In this document: positions 43,473 through 52,433 of the stretch, piece after piece | Numbering within the stretch: position 1 is the first letter of the stretch | How the letters are laid out: each line of letters begins with the position of its first letter | DNA from: Paenibacillus wynnii | GTDB taxonomy: Bacteria; Bacillota; Bacilli; Paenibacillales; Paenibacillaceae | Length of the DNA stretch: 64,000 bases | Direction: 5' to 3' | NCBI RefSeq assembly: GCF_000757885.1 | Contig: NZ_JQCR01000002.1 | Span: 1,054,001-1,118,000 of the forward strand | Notes under the pieces: model-generated | The model's input: only the letters and a program-made list of their open reading frames with translations | Databases searched by the model: none | What the model was told of the DNA's origin: nothing | Translations under genes and position numbers: made by a program

Positions 43473-45860
43473 TCAGCGTAATTCAGGAAGCTGATCAGGG
43501 TCGACACCATGCAGCTTATAACCGTTCATTACATAGGTTTCGTAATACACTTTGCCATTCCGATAGTATAGAAGATCCTCCAGATGGAAGCCTCCCATCA
43601 GATTCAGCTTCTCCACACCGCTTCGGCGCTGCTCATGAACGAAACCTAGCCTATATATACGTGTGGTCTCGTCTACGGTGAAGGCATACCGCAGAAATTC
43701 AGAACCGCTGTCACCGAAGAAATACTTCTCCTCATGCCGGTGCTCCTGCGTGTATTCGAACAATCGGACATTGACGACCGAGCCCTCTTCTAGACTGCGG
43801 TACAGTCGCTTGAATAGTTCTTCTCTGGACATCACCTGACGGTTCTCATAAGCAGCCGCAACATTGGCACGCCGCAGCAGCTCTTCCTCAAAGGATAGAG
43901 CAAACGGCTCCGCCTTCAGCAGCTCCCGCTGACAGACCTCGATCAACCGTTCAATAACGGCCTGTTTCCCTTTATCTAACAACACCGAGACATTACCCAT
44001 GTAACGCTCACTGAAAAAGATACCGGCACCACGTTTTGCCACCATATCGTTCATAACCTCGTCTGTGACCACCCGGTAGTACTCCATGATATTCTGACCG
44101 ATCTCATCCCCAGTATGTCCAACACTATTTAGCGCTGTAGCTCGTAGCTCCTCTTCAAGTTCTTCCATGAGCTTCACCCTGCCTACACACTCAGCGTGAA
44201 GCTGTTCCAAGCCGGATTCCATTCGCTGACATACTAGGAGCTCACTCTCCAGTCGAAGAAGTTCATACTTTTTGCCATAGACCGTCGAGAACAAATAATG
44301 GATGAAATTACGCACGGTACGTTTCTCCAGTAAGGGAACACGCTTGAAGGGCTGCCTTTCCACATTCTCAGCGTACAAGGCCTCCAATTGCTCCTGGCAA
44401 GCGGAGATCATGGATCGCAAGCTTCCCATATGCTGACGAAGCTGAACCAGGACACTTCCCGAACCGGCATCCCGGTCTGCCGTCCATTCAGCCAGTTGAT
44501 AGAACGATACAGCCCGTGTTTCCTCTTCCCCATTCACCAGCAAGGACTTCCAGTTTCGCATTGGCTGAAACGGCTCCAACCGCTTGGCTGACACTGAAAT
44601 AAAGTTGTTACGGAAATACGCCACACCGCCGTCTCCGAAGAGTACCTGCTCCGCTTCCTGTAGGGACATTCGTTTCAGTTCATTGTACGAGGGATGACCA
44701 TGACTCATCAGCCCCGTCATTTCCGAGATCCCCTCTTCATCGGGCAGCAGTTGCACTGCTCTCTCCCGCAATCTCTCCGGATCAAGCATCAGTAAAGTCT
44801 GCCGTTCACGCATACTCCAAGGACTGCCTTCACGCATTTCTGCTGCGAGACGCCGAAAGACATGATACAGAACAGCCAGCGCAATTTGCCGATTCGGCCT
44901 TCTCACACTGGAGAAACCTGCTGAAGCATAACTCTGCCGCCCTGTGCTGCCTCTTATACCGCTTTTAAAAGTCATATTATTGTAGCCACCCTGTCCAAGG
45001 GCAGGGTCGGACGAAGAGCGCACCCTGTTTTTGAGCAAGCTGATGTGAGAGATGATCTCGTAGTTGTCACTCATCCCCCCCAGTGACAGCATTCCGCGCT
45101 CATTCTTATCCGATAACAGGTAGACGAGATCGAACAGTGAGGAAGGTCCATGGTTCACAGGGATGGCAAAGCCCTCTTCGGTCACGAGCAGCGGTGCACT
45201 ATAGGTATAATCCGCGGATTGCATATTCTCCAACTCACGTAAAAAAGCTAATCCGACAGAGCTGGAATAGCCGAACTGGTCGCCCTGTTCCCGTTCCTGA
45301 ATTAATGCATATACATCTGTTTGAACCGACTTGAAGGATTGCCCCAGAACGGCACGGGCCAATAGAGTAATCTCCGGCAAGAACACATTAAGCGGGTCAT
45401 CGACCCGCGTAATAATAGACAGATGGATTACATCAAAGGAGGAATAGAGCCGTCCGTAATCCGCTATGCTGTTGCTAATCCGTCGGAATACACGATTCAT
45501 CTCCGCCAAAAAGCGGATCTGCTCATGAAACTCACGATAAATATCGTGCCGTACAGTATGTTGATCACGGCCTTCAGTGCCTGGCAGAATCATTTGCTGA
45601 ACTCGTTCTGTTCTGTTGTCGGCGACCCGATTGTTGTCCCCGGCCTCAGGGATTGCATGGATAGCCATAACACCGCCAGCGTTATCCCATTTCCGCTCAC
45701 AGCTATCCAGCACGGGACCGATTGCAGGAGTCACCTTGTCGCCAACGAACAGAAACAAGGCGGGATAATGGATGCTGCTGCGTCCATCTCCCTTATTCTG
45801 CAGCGCCTCTTCTCTGGCGGCATACTGCTCCGCATAAGATAATGTCAATGATTTGGTCAT
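43473..45860 (-). CDS. Large hypothetical protein of the tubulin-like cluster
   Basis: 795 aa, no signal peptide or TM. The first 350 residues look alpha/beta (ALFLFVGDKVTPAIGPVLDSC, VIHLSIITRVDDPLNVFLPEITLLARAVLG, LFDLVYLLSDKNERG), the rest mostly helical with heptad-like stretches (LEQLHAECVGRVKLMEELEEELRATALN). No family recognised. It starts four bases after the tubulin-like gene, so the two products are probably made together and may interact; the alpha/beta N-terminus recalls a second, degenerate tubulin-like or partner fold, but I cannot show that. Confidence 0.7.
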   Translation of the reverse strand: MTKSLTLSYAEQYAAREEALQNKGDGRSSIHYPALFLFVGDKVTPAIGPVLDSCERKWDNAGGVMAIHAIPEAGDNNRVADNRTERVQQMILPGTEGRDQHTVRHDIYREFHEQIRFLAEMNRVFRRISNSIADYGRLYSSFDVIHLSIITRVDDPLNVFLPEITLLARAVLGQSFKSVQTDVYALIQEREQGDQFGYSSSVGLAFLRELENMQSADYTYSAPLLVTEEGFAIPVNHGPSSLFDLVYLLSDKNERGMLSLGGMSDNYEIISHISLLKNRVRSSSDPALGQGGYNNMTFKSGIRGSTGRQSYASAGFSSVRRPNRQIALAVLYHVFRRLAAEMREGSPWSMRERQTLLMLDPERLRERAVQLLPDEEGISEMTGLMSHGHPSYNELKRMSLQEAEQVLFGDGGVAYFRNNFISVSAKRLEPFQPMRNWKSLLVNGEEETRAVSFYQLAEWTADRDAGSGSVLVQLRQHMGSLRSMISACQEQLEALYAENVERQPFKRVPLLEKRTVRNFIHYLFSTVYGKKYELLRLESELLVCQRMESGLEQLHAECVGRVKLMEELEEELRATALNSVGHTGDEIGQNIMEYYRVVTDEVMNDMVAKRGAGIFFSERYMGNVSVLLDKGKQAVIERLIEVCQRELLKAEPFALSFEEELLRRANVAAAYENRQVMSREELFKRLYRSLEEGSVVNVRLFEYTQEHRHEEKYFFGDSGSEFLRYAFTVDETTRIYRLGFVHEQRRSGVEKLNLMGGFHLEDLLYYRNGKVYYETYVMNGYKLHGVDPDQLPELR

Positions 45861-45864
45861 AGGA

Positions 45865-48800
45865 CTATTTCAGCTTTCTGCGGATGTTGCTTAGCTTACC
45901 AGTCATGCTCTTATAGAATCCATACATCTCGTCGCCGTTGGCATGCTCCACCCGTTCATATTCAAGGCTGTCTCGCGCTTCAAGGAAGGTGACATACAGG
46001 CCTTCCAGCTTATACAGGAGCGGTGATACGTCTTCCGCAGCGGTCATTTCACCGGCACGGCGTGCCGCCTTGCGCAGCAGCACACTGCGGCTCTTCTCAT
46101 CCAGCTCACGGAAATGACGGTACACCGCAAACTCTACATAGCTGCGTTCTTTCATTAAATTGGCGAACGGTTCCCAGGCATCCTCTTCCTCATCCCGGTC
46201 ATACACGTACAGCGCACCTTTCTTAATAATACTGTCCGTATACAGTGCCTCAATGAATTGATCCATCCATTTCTCTTCATCCAAAAATTGATGAAGCAGG
46301 GCTTCCAGCTCTGCGGCCTGAGTTGCTAATACCGCGTATTTCGCCAGCTCCTCGCGTACTCGGGAGATGAGCTGCGGCGAACGGATCAGGTTCTCCTGAG
46401 CCAGATCTCTATTAATACTGCCGAAGATATCTTTAATGCCTTCACGCTCCAACCCTTTGTCGCGCAGGTTATTCAGATCATCTGCTGCCTTCTTCACTTC
46501 TCCCATATTCGGCCGTCCCGATTGCAGCTGAAGATTATAGCCGCGAAGGAACGCCTCCAGATCAAATGGCTTGGTGAAGATAACCGAATAACGGCTGCTT
46601 GTATTCTCGTCTACTCCTTTTTCCTTGATGATACCCAGCTCCAACGCCTGCGCGAAATCCGCCCGTACTCTAGCGTTATAATCACGGACACGGTTGTTGA
46701 CATAAGTATCTCCCCATGATTTCTCAGGGATAGGAGAAGGCAGATACGTCCAGTTGTTCTTATCCGTCTGCACCAGATGTCGGCCGATGCCTTCTTTATC
46801 CAGAATGGTCCGTTCATAATTTTCTTCAAACACCCGCAGCGGAGTATACACAAACAGCGGTACCCCATTCCGCGTATTCAACCAGAAAATACGGTTCTTG
46901 ACCTGACTTTCCTTAATCGTGAACTGCGATTTGCCCAGCGCATTATTCTGGTAGTTGCGGATACCCTTCAGGATTCCCGGTGCTTTAACTGGCACGGACA
47001 CAAAACCCCATGACGGGAAATGCAGGCTACCGGAGCTGTTGCTAAGATGGAAGGTAGGCACAGCTTCTTCATCCAGCTTACCTGCGACAATACGTTCCAC
47101 AAATTTGTCCAACGGCTCATCGTTGCCATATTTCATAACCAGGAAATCTTCCATTGAGCGGGTGATCAGATCCCCGAATTTATCACTTAAGAATTCTGAA
47201 ATGGAACGGACAATATCAATCTCCTGCTCCTTCACCCAACGGCCGGAATGGTTCAGCATTTCACGGGTAAAGTCACGAATCAGATCATCGCCGTCCTTCT
47301 GATCCATGATCTTCGAGATCGTTGCTGAAATATCCGGCACATTAACAATGTTCCAGTAATACGTCTTGTTTCCTTTGTGATCAGCCTGCTCTTCACCATT
47401 GATGAGAATCTCACCATTTTTGGCAAAGATCGAGCTAAGCGCACTCAAGATTTCTGTAAACACGCCGTAAATCCGGTTGTTCTCTTCGTTAAGACGCTCA
47501 TATAAGTCCTCATAAAATTCAATCATGCGCTCTGTGCGTTCTACATCTGCATGCAGCCAGTATTCATTGATCTTGGCTTCGATATAGGCGTTCTTCTTCT
47601 TTTCCTTCGATACAAAAGCACTGCGGGCATCGCCCAGCTTGTCATCTGCACTGTCACGCGCCGTTTCAATATCACGCGGTAGACGAAGCAGGCTCTCACG
47701 CAAGGCCTCGATGTACGAAAGAATCAGCTTCAGAATGCAGAAGCCTTTCTCGGTAAACAGTAAGCGCGATACGTAAAAGGGTCCCTGCTCCGGATGCAGG
47801 AAGATCCGTTCCAGTTCTTCTCCGAAGCGTCCAACGATTTCACCGGGAAGCTGCTTTTTGGATTTAATGTATTCTTCACGCGCACGGGCCAGGAAGTTCT
47901 GTTCCAGCTCGGTATCCATGCTTACGACTTGATTCTTGATCACATTGGCATGGCTGAGACGTTCACTGTTCTGATAACCCGGCAGCGGCTCGGGCACACG
48001 GGCTTCAAAGGTCTTGATCATACTGTCGAGGTCAATCCCAAGCTTGCGGGCAAACTTCTCTACATCCTCTTGACCCGGTGCCTGATGGAACATATTCTCC
48101 ATTTTCTCGAACAGCCGAAACGCCAGATAAGTTGTCATTTCCTCAATAGGCAGCACAGCGGAAGAAGCCCCGATGATGTTGTATTCATAGTTAGCCGGAT
48201 ACGTTTTATTCATCTGGGCGATATTCGTCCGAATGTTGCTGATATAGTCATGGATGGCGAACTCTTCACCCGATTGCTTTTCCTCGCTGGCCATAAAGTT
48301 GGTAATATTCTCCGCGGTTACATTCATGCAGTAATCATAGGCATTCTCCAGAAGCTTGCCTTCGGTGTTGGTTGCAGAGATCAGATGACATAGATTGAAC
48401 GGAGGAAGCGGGGAATTCACCGTCAAAATATTACCGTACTGCTGGCGGAATCTCTCCCCCCGGCTGTCTACATTCATCCAGTAATCCAGCTCTTTCAGCG
48501 CCGCGTAACCATTCTTGCGGATATATTCACGGGTATGCTCACTAAGACTTTTATTCGCTAAATTCACGTCCGGTGTGAACAGATACCCCAAAGTGTTGAC
48601 GCGATCAATACCTGCGGATCCGAAGTCGCGTTCAATAATCCCCCGCACGATATAGGCAATATCCAGAAACGCACCGCTGCCTGTACCCCCCGAAAGACCT
48701 GTCAGCAGGAATACCATCAGCTTCTTGTTCGTGCCGACAGAGAGTGTCTTGATCTTCTTATCAATAGCGGCAACTACTTGATTAATCTTCGTAAACAACA

Positions 48801-49254
48801 GCAATCTGCCAGCTTGTCTTACACCTGCTGCTCCGTTCATACCGTCAGTGATACTCATCTCGGGAGACAGCCATTCCGTAATATAAGGCTCGAGGATGCT
48901 GCGGTTTTGCAGAAGTCCACCGATTTCGGCATTCGCCAGCAGCACAAATTCATTCTGCGGGTCGAGCCCGATGCCTTTGTATTTTTTACCGCGATCCTGT
49001 TCATTGGTCTCAAAAGCTAAAAACTCCACATTATCGGGCTTATCCCGTTTCTTCTTAGACAACGGATCCTCAGGCAGCTTAAAGCGGCGGTTAATCTGAT
49101 ATTTCAAACGCAGTAGCGCGTCTATACCCGTCCCGCCAAGTCCTATGATCAGCATTGGATTATCAATGGTATCCACTCTGATCTTGTCGCTCACAATACC
49201 CCCGCCAAGGGATACGTCCAACTGCTGAATATGCTCTCTCACTACCGGTTTCAT
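45865..49254 (-). CDS. Tubulin-like protein
   Basis: 1129 aa, ATG with GGGGGA upstream. N-terminal tubulin-like nucleotide-binding domain: GLGGTG (38-43) in the first strand-loop and SGGTGSG (188-194), which fits the tubulin/FtsZ G-rich signature exactly; nearby NGAAGVRQAGR and NTEGKLLENAYDYC blocks belong to the bacterial tubulin-like family. The rest (about 450-1129) is mostly helical, with coiled segments, no TM. Expected to bind GTP and perhaps polymerise or scaffold at the membrane with the vWA proteins. Far longer than FtsZ (about 380) or TubZ (about 420-480). Confidence 0.82.
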   Translation of the reverse strand: MKPVVREHIQQLDVSLGGGIVSDKIRVDTIDNPMLIIGLGGTGIDALLRLKYQINRRFKLPEDPLSKKKRDKPDNVEFLAFETNEQDRGKKYKGIGLDPQNEFVLLANAEIGGLLQNRSILEPYITEWLSPEMSITDGMNGAAGVRQAGRLLLFTKINQVVAAIDKKIKTLSVGTNKKLMVFLLTGLSGGTGSGAFLDIAYIVRGIIERDFGSAGIDRVNTLGYLFTPDVNLANKSLSEHTREYIRKNGYAALKELDYWMNVDSRGERFRQQYGNILTVNSPLPPFNLCHLISATNTEGKLLENAYDYCMNVTAENITNFMASEEKQSGEEFAIHDYISNIRTNIAQMNKTYPANYEYNIIGASSAVLPIEEMTTYLAFRLFEKMENMFHQAPGQEDVEKFARKLGIDLDSMIKTFEARVPEPLPGYQNSERLSHANVIKNQVVSMDTELEQNFLARAREEYIKSKKQLPGEIVGRFGEELERIFLHPEQGPFYVSRLLFTEKGFCILKLILSYIEALRESLLRLPRDIETARDSADDKLGDARSAFVSKEKKKNAYIEAKINEYWLHADVERTERMIEFYEDLYERLNEENNRIYGVFTEILSALSSIFAKNGEILINGEEQADHKGNKTYYWNIVNVPDISATISKIMDQKDGDDLIRDFTREMLNHSGRWVKEQEIDIVRSISEFLSDKFGDLITRSMEDFLVMKYGNDEPLDKFVERIVAGKLDEEAVPTFHLSNSSGSLHFPSWGFVSVPVKAPGILKGIRNYQNNALGKSQFTIKESQVKNRIFWLNTRNGVPLFVYTPLRVFEENYERTILDKEGIGRHLVQTDKNNWTYLPSPIPEKSWGDTYVNNRVRDYNARVRADFAQALELGIIKEKGVDENTSSRYSVIFTKPFDLEAFLRGYNLQLQSGRPNMGEVKKAADDLNNLRDKGLEREGIKDIFGSINRDLAQENLIRSPQLISRVREELAKYAVLATQAAELEALLHQFLDEEKWMDQFIEALYTDSIIKKGALYVYDRDEEEDAWEPFANLMKERSYVEFAVYRHFRELDEKSRSVLLRKAARRAGEMTAAEDVSPLLYKLEGLYVTFLEARDSLEYERVEHANGDEMYGFYKSMTGKLSNIRRKLK

Positions 49255-49286
49255 ATGCTTTCCCCCTATAAGTTCTGCGTTCAGTA

Positions 49287-51125
49287 CTATACTAAATATT
49301 CGATCATAATCGTCTTGTCCACGCTTGGCAGCAGCACCGAAATCCGGTCACCGCTCTTCAGTTCCATACCCCGGGAGGCATCTGCATTACGTCCTGACCT
49401 TTCCACTGTCAGTCCATCTCCCCCACGAACCAGCAACCTGTCATTCTTGCCGGGTGTGAAGATCAGCTTCTCACTTTCTTTGAGCTCCGGCGCCAGCTGC
49501 AGCAATTGATGAAGGGTGAACTTCCCTCTGAATCCGTTCAGTTTTTTATATTGAGGATAGGTTTTCTCACCCGTATTTCCATCACGCACTTCCAGTACCA
49601 TCTGACCTACAAAACCCCGTGTGGACTTCTTCCACAACATCCATAAGGCTACACCTGCAGCCAGTAACAAAAGAACTCCAGCGATGATAAAATACAGTGT
49701 CTTGGAGGAGGTTGAAGTGTCAGTAGGCTCTTCATTAGCTCCCGCCGTTCCGGTTCCTGTTCCAGCTCCGGTGCTGCCGGTTCCCGCTGTACCCTTCACG
49801 GCATTAACCTTAACTGTATCACTCTCTCGGTAAAAGCTGCTCTCTTCCGCCCGAACCTTCAATTCATAATTATGATTGTCCTTCACCTCGAATGTCCCTT
49901 TAAAAACATCGCCAGAGTTATCCAGCGGAATCTCCTCAACCGTCCCAGTGTCTATATCGGTAGCCAGCAATACCGCATTCATATTCTGATACAAGTTGCT
50001 GAGTGTTACCTGAGTCCCATTGCTGAACAGATGGGAGGCAATATCGATTTTGTCTCCTTTTTTATAGGCATTCGAAGACAGCGGATCGATTTTCAGCTCC
50101 AAATCATAGTTGAATACGAGATTAATATCGATCTTGTCCTTAGCGACACCCTTCACTTGAAGCTTCCAATCGCCTTGCTGCGGCGTCAATAGCTTGATTA
50201 GGCTGTATGTTTTGGACTTCGATAACAGCACATCCCCAGACGGAATCGCTACGCTTTTCCCTGATGGATCCGTCAGCTTCGCGGTTACAGGCTGTGACGA
50301 CATAATAGAAATATTGGCTTCCAACACGTTGGCATTCGGCACATTCACGGTCACATCCTGATAGCTGCCATTCGCCGTAATTGATTGAACGGGTACAATC
50401 TTCAGCTTCAGATGGCTGGCAAAGATTTCACTCAGGATTTGGGGTAGATCATCCGCTGAATCCGTCGCAAAGGCTTTACCTCCTGTCTTGTCTGAAAGAT
50501 CCGCTAAAATTTGCTTATTAAGCTTGCCGTTTGCATTCAGACCGATGGTATAGATGGGATACCCGTTCTTCTTGGCCGCTTCTACCGCCTGATTTAACTC
50601 TTGATCCGACTGGCTCTGCGTTCTCCCCGTCGCTTCGTTCAGGTCGTTATTCCCGTCCGCAAGCATAACAATCATAGGCTCATGAGAAGGGTCGCTTCCG
50701 TTCTGCAATACCTTAATCGCTTCTTCTACCCCAACGGCAATATCCGTATAGGAGCCGCGGTCCAAACCATCGATGAAGTCCTTCAGATCCTGCTTGTCAT
50801 CAGCGGAACTGATTTGCAGCAAGGCCTTCTCCCGTTGTACCTTGTCGGTATAGGCTACAATCCCGACCTTGTCTCCTTGCGTCGATAGCATATCTATGAA
50901 CATTTTCATCGCTTCACTGGCGATTTTGTTCTTGTCACTCTTGTTCATAGAGTTGCTGACATCCAGCAACAGGACAGCATCAATGTGTGAAGGTGCCGGG
51001 GCAGCGGCATGTGCAGTTGAAGCCGCGTACGGGCTTATTGCCAAACTAAGTACTAGGAATAGAGCAGGAACAATACTGAATATTTGAGACTTGATTGTAC
51101 GTTTGCTAAGATGTTTATGAAGCAT
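49287..51125 (-). CDS. Secreted vWA protein with single C-terminal TM
   Basis: 612 aa, ATG 51125 with GAGGAG upstream. Signal peptide (about 1-41), vWA domain (about 48-225) with MIDAS DVSNSM (55-60), SYTDI Thr and LADGNND Asp; then Ig-like beta modules (about 235-440), a Gly/Thr linker, a TM (LYFIIAGVLLLLAAGVALWMLW, about 467-490), and a cytoplasmic beta domain ending in ELKSGDRISVLLPS. So it could relay an outside event inward. First gene of the seven-gene minus-strand operon, back to back with a three-gene plus-strand operon. Confidence 0.85.
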   Translation of the reverse strand: MLHKHLSKRTIKSQIFSIVPALFLVLSLAISPYAASTAHAAAPAPSHIDAVLLLDVSNSMNKSDKNKIASEAMKMFIDMLSTQGDKVGIVAYTDKVQREKALLQISSADDKQDLKDFIDGLDRGSYTDIAVGVEEAIKVLQNGSDPSHEPMIVMLADGNNDLNEATGRTQSQSDQELNQAVEAAKKNGYPIYTIGLNANGKLNKQILADLSDKTGGKAFATDSADDLPQILSEIFASHLKLKIVPVQSITANGSYQDVTVNVPNANVLEANISIMSSQPVTAKLTDPSGKSVAIPSGDVLLSKSKTYSLIKLLTPQQGDWKLQVKGVAKDKIDINLVFNYDLELKIDPLSSNAYKKGDKIDIASHLFSNGTQVTLSNLYQNMNAVLLATDIDTGTVEEIPLDNSGDVFKGTFEVKDNHNYELKVRAEESSFYRESDTVKVNAVKGTAGTGSTGAGTGTGTAGANEEPTDTSTSSKTLYFIIAGVLLLLAAGVALWMLWKKSTRGFVGQMVLEVRDGNTGEKTYPQYKKLNGFRGKFTLHQLLQLAPELKESEKLIFTPGKNDRLLVRGGDGLTVERSGRNADASRGMELKSGDRISVLLPSVDKTIMIEYLV

Positions 51126-51329
51126 AAATAGGGCTCCTCTTGTGTTATAGTTGGCACATATGGCAAGCTGGATAAGGGTTCAAAAATCTGTCAATTGTAT
51201 GCCATAATGATATAATTAAAGCTTGCAAACTTCAACTTTAGGACCGCCGGCCCAGTAGGATGGTATCTTTTTAGAATCATTTCGGAACCTCTCTGGCTGA
51301 CAGGCGCGACTGATAGAAAGGACATTTCC

Positions 51330-51476
51330 ATGATTTCATACGTTATCCTAGGGATTACGTTCCTTTATGTCGTAATTCAAATTTTCATTTACGTCTCGCG
51401 CGGGCGTAAACCGCATAGCCGCGAGGACATCGATGAAAGACTGTTGGCTGTTCTTAACGGAGGCGAGAAGCGCTGA
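51330..51476 (+). CDS. Small single-pass membrane protein
   Basis: 48 aa, read directly: one N-terminal TM (about 2-22: ISYVILGITFLYVVIQIFIY) then a basic/acidic tail with RGRKPHSREDIDERLL. The ATG at 51330 has AAAGGAC eight bases upstream; its stop TGA overlaps the next gene's ATG by one base. First gene of the plus-strand operon that faces the vWA/tubulin operon. Too short for routine calling, so easily missed. Function unknown. Confidence 0.7.
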   Translation: MISYVILGITFLYVVIQIFIYVSRGRKPHSREDIDERLLAVLNGGEKR

Positions 51477-52402
51477 TGAATAAGAAGAAACCTGTTACGT
51501 TCCGTCCGTTCAAAGCTCCGCGTTATGCCTATGACAAGCTGCGTATCTGCCGTCATTGCGGAAGTTATACCGCTCTTTCCGAGCAACGATGTAAGAAATG
51601 TGATAAAGCCTCCCTTACACCTGTGGAGAGTCGCGCCGCTTCAATTACCGGGCGTAAAATGAGTACCCGCCTATGGTTGGTCCTATTACTGACGCTTATC
51701 TCCGTCTACTTCGGCCATGACTTCCTCCAAATGGCACTCTGCGCTTCCGGGGGATTGCTGTTAATCGGCCTACTCTATTACGCCCAGCGCAAGGTGCGTT
51801 CTACCGAGAATTTAAGAAGCCTGAACGAACTCCTAGCTCAGAACATATATTTCATCAAAGAAGGATTAGAACTGAATCGCCAGGAGGCCGTCTCCGTTCT
51901 TCGTGAGAATGATGTTCTGGCTTACGACAAGCTGCGCGAGCTCTCCATCCTTCTGCGCGGTGATCGCATTGCCAGACAGCGTGTGGCGTTATTGCACGGG
52001 TTTCACTTGCGCAAAGATATGGATCTGGAGATGGAACAGCTGCTCCTGAAGGATTTTGAACCGCTATTGGCAGAATACATCGGTGAAATTGCCAAGGTTC
52101 GGCATGACCTCATTAAAGACCGTACCTTTCGTTATACGCAAACTTATGAGTCGCAAATTCTTCGTATGGAGAACGGTCGATCTATTCTAACCGGAGTTGC
52201 CGGGGCAGCCGTTCGTATGAAACGATATGCCTTGCTGTACTCCACTTTTATAGGCAGATATGTACATGAGCTGCCCCGAGACCGGTTCCTGAGGTTATCC
52301 AAGCTGATTGCCGCTAACCCCCATGAACCCTGGAACGGTCTTGATGAAACCGTGGCCCAAATCGTTGAATCCAACTATCGCTGGGACCCGGAATTTCAAT
52401 AG
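51476..52402 (+). CDS. Zinc-ribbon membrane protein of the tubulin/vWA cluster
   Basis: 308 aa. N-terminal zinc ribbon (CRHCG and CKKC, about 20-40), two TM helices (about 62-105: LWLVLLLTLISVYFGHDF, ALCASGGLLLIGLLYYA), then a 200-residue cytoplasmic helical region with many Arg/Glu (LNELLAQNIYFIKEGLEL, LLRGDRIARQRVALLHGF). GGAGG lies 11 bases before the ATG. A zinc ribbon also begins the GTPase, so the pair may share a docking mode. No family recognised beyond the ribbon. Confidence 0.75.
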   Translation: MNKKKPVTFRPFKAPRYAYDKLRICRHCGSYTALSEQRCKKCDKASLTPVESRAASITGRKMSTRLWLVLLLTLISVYFGHDFLQMALCASGGLLLIGLLYYAQRKVRSTENLRSLNELLAQNIYFIKEGLELNRQEAVSVLRENDVLAYDKLRELSILLRGDRIARQRVALLHGFHLRKDMDLEMEQLLLKDFEPLLAEYIGEIAKVRHDLIKDRTFRYTQTYESQILRMENGRSILTGVAGAAVRMKRYALLYSTFIGRYVHELPRDRFLRLSKLIAANPHEPWNGLDETVAQIVESNYRWDPEFQ

Positions 52403-52433
52403 TTAGCCGTAAGGGCGAAAGAGGTCACTACAT

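Noticed and set aside
51180..51240. Divergent sigma-A promoters between the vWA and small membrane protein genes
   Set aside because: TTGACA (minus) and TATAAT (plus) are present but neither has a matching partner at proper spacing, so no promoter is called.
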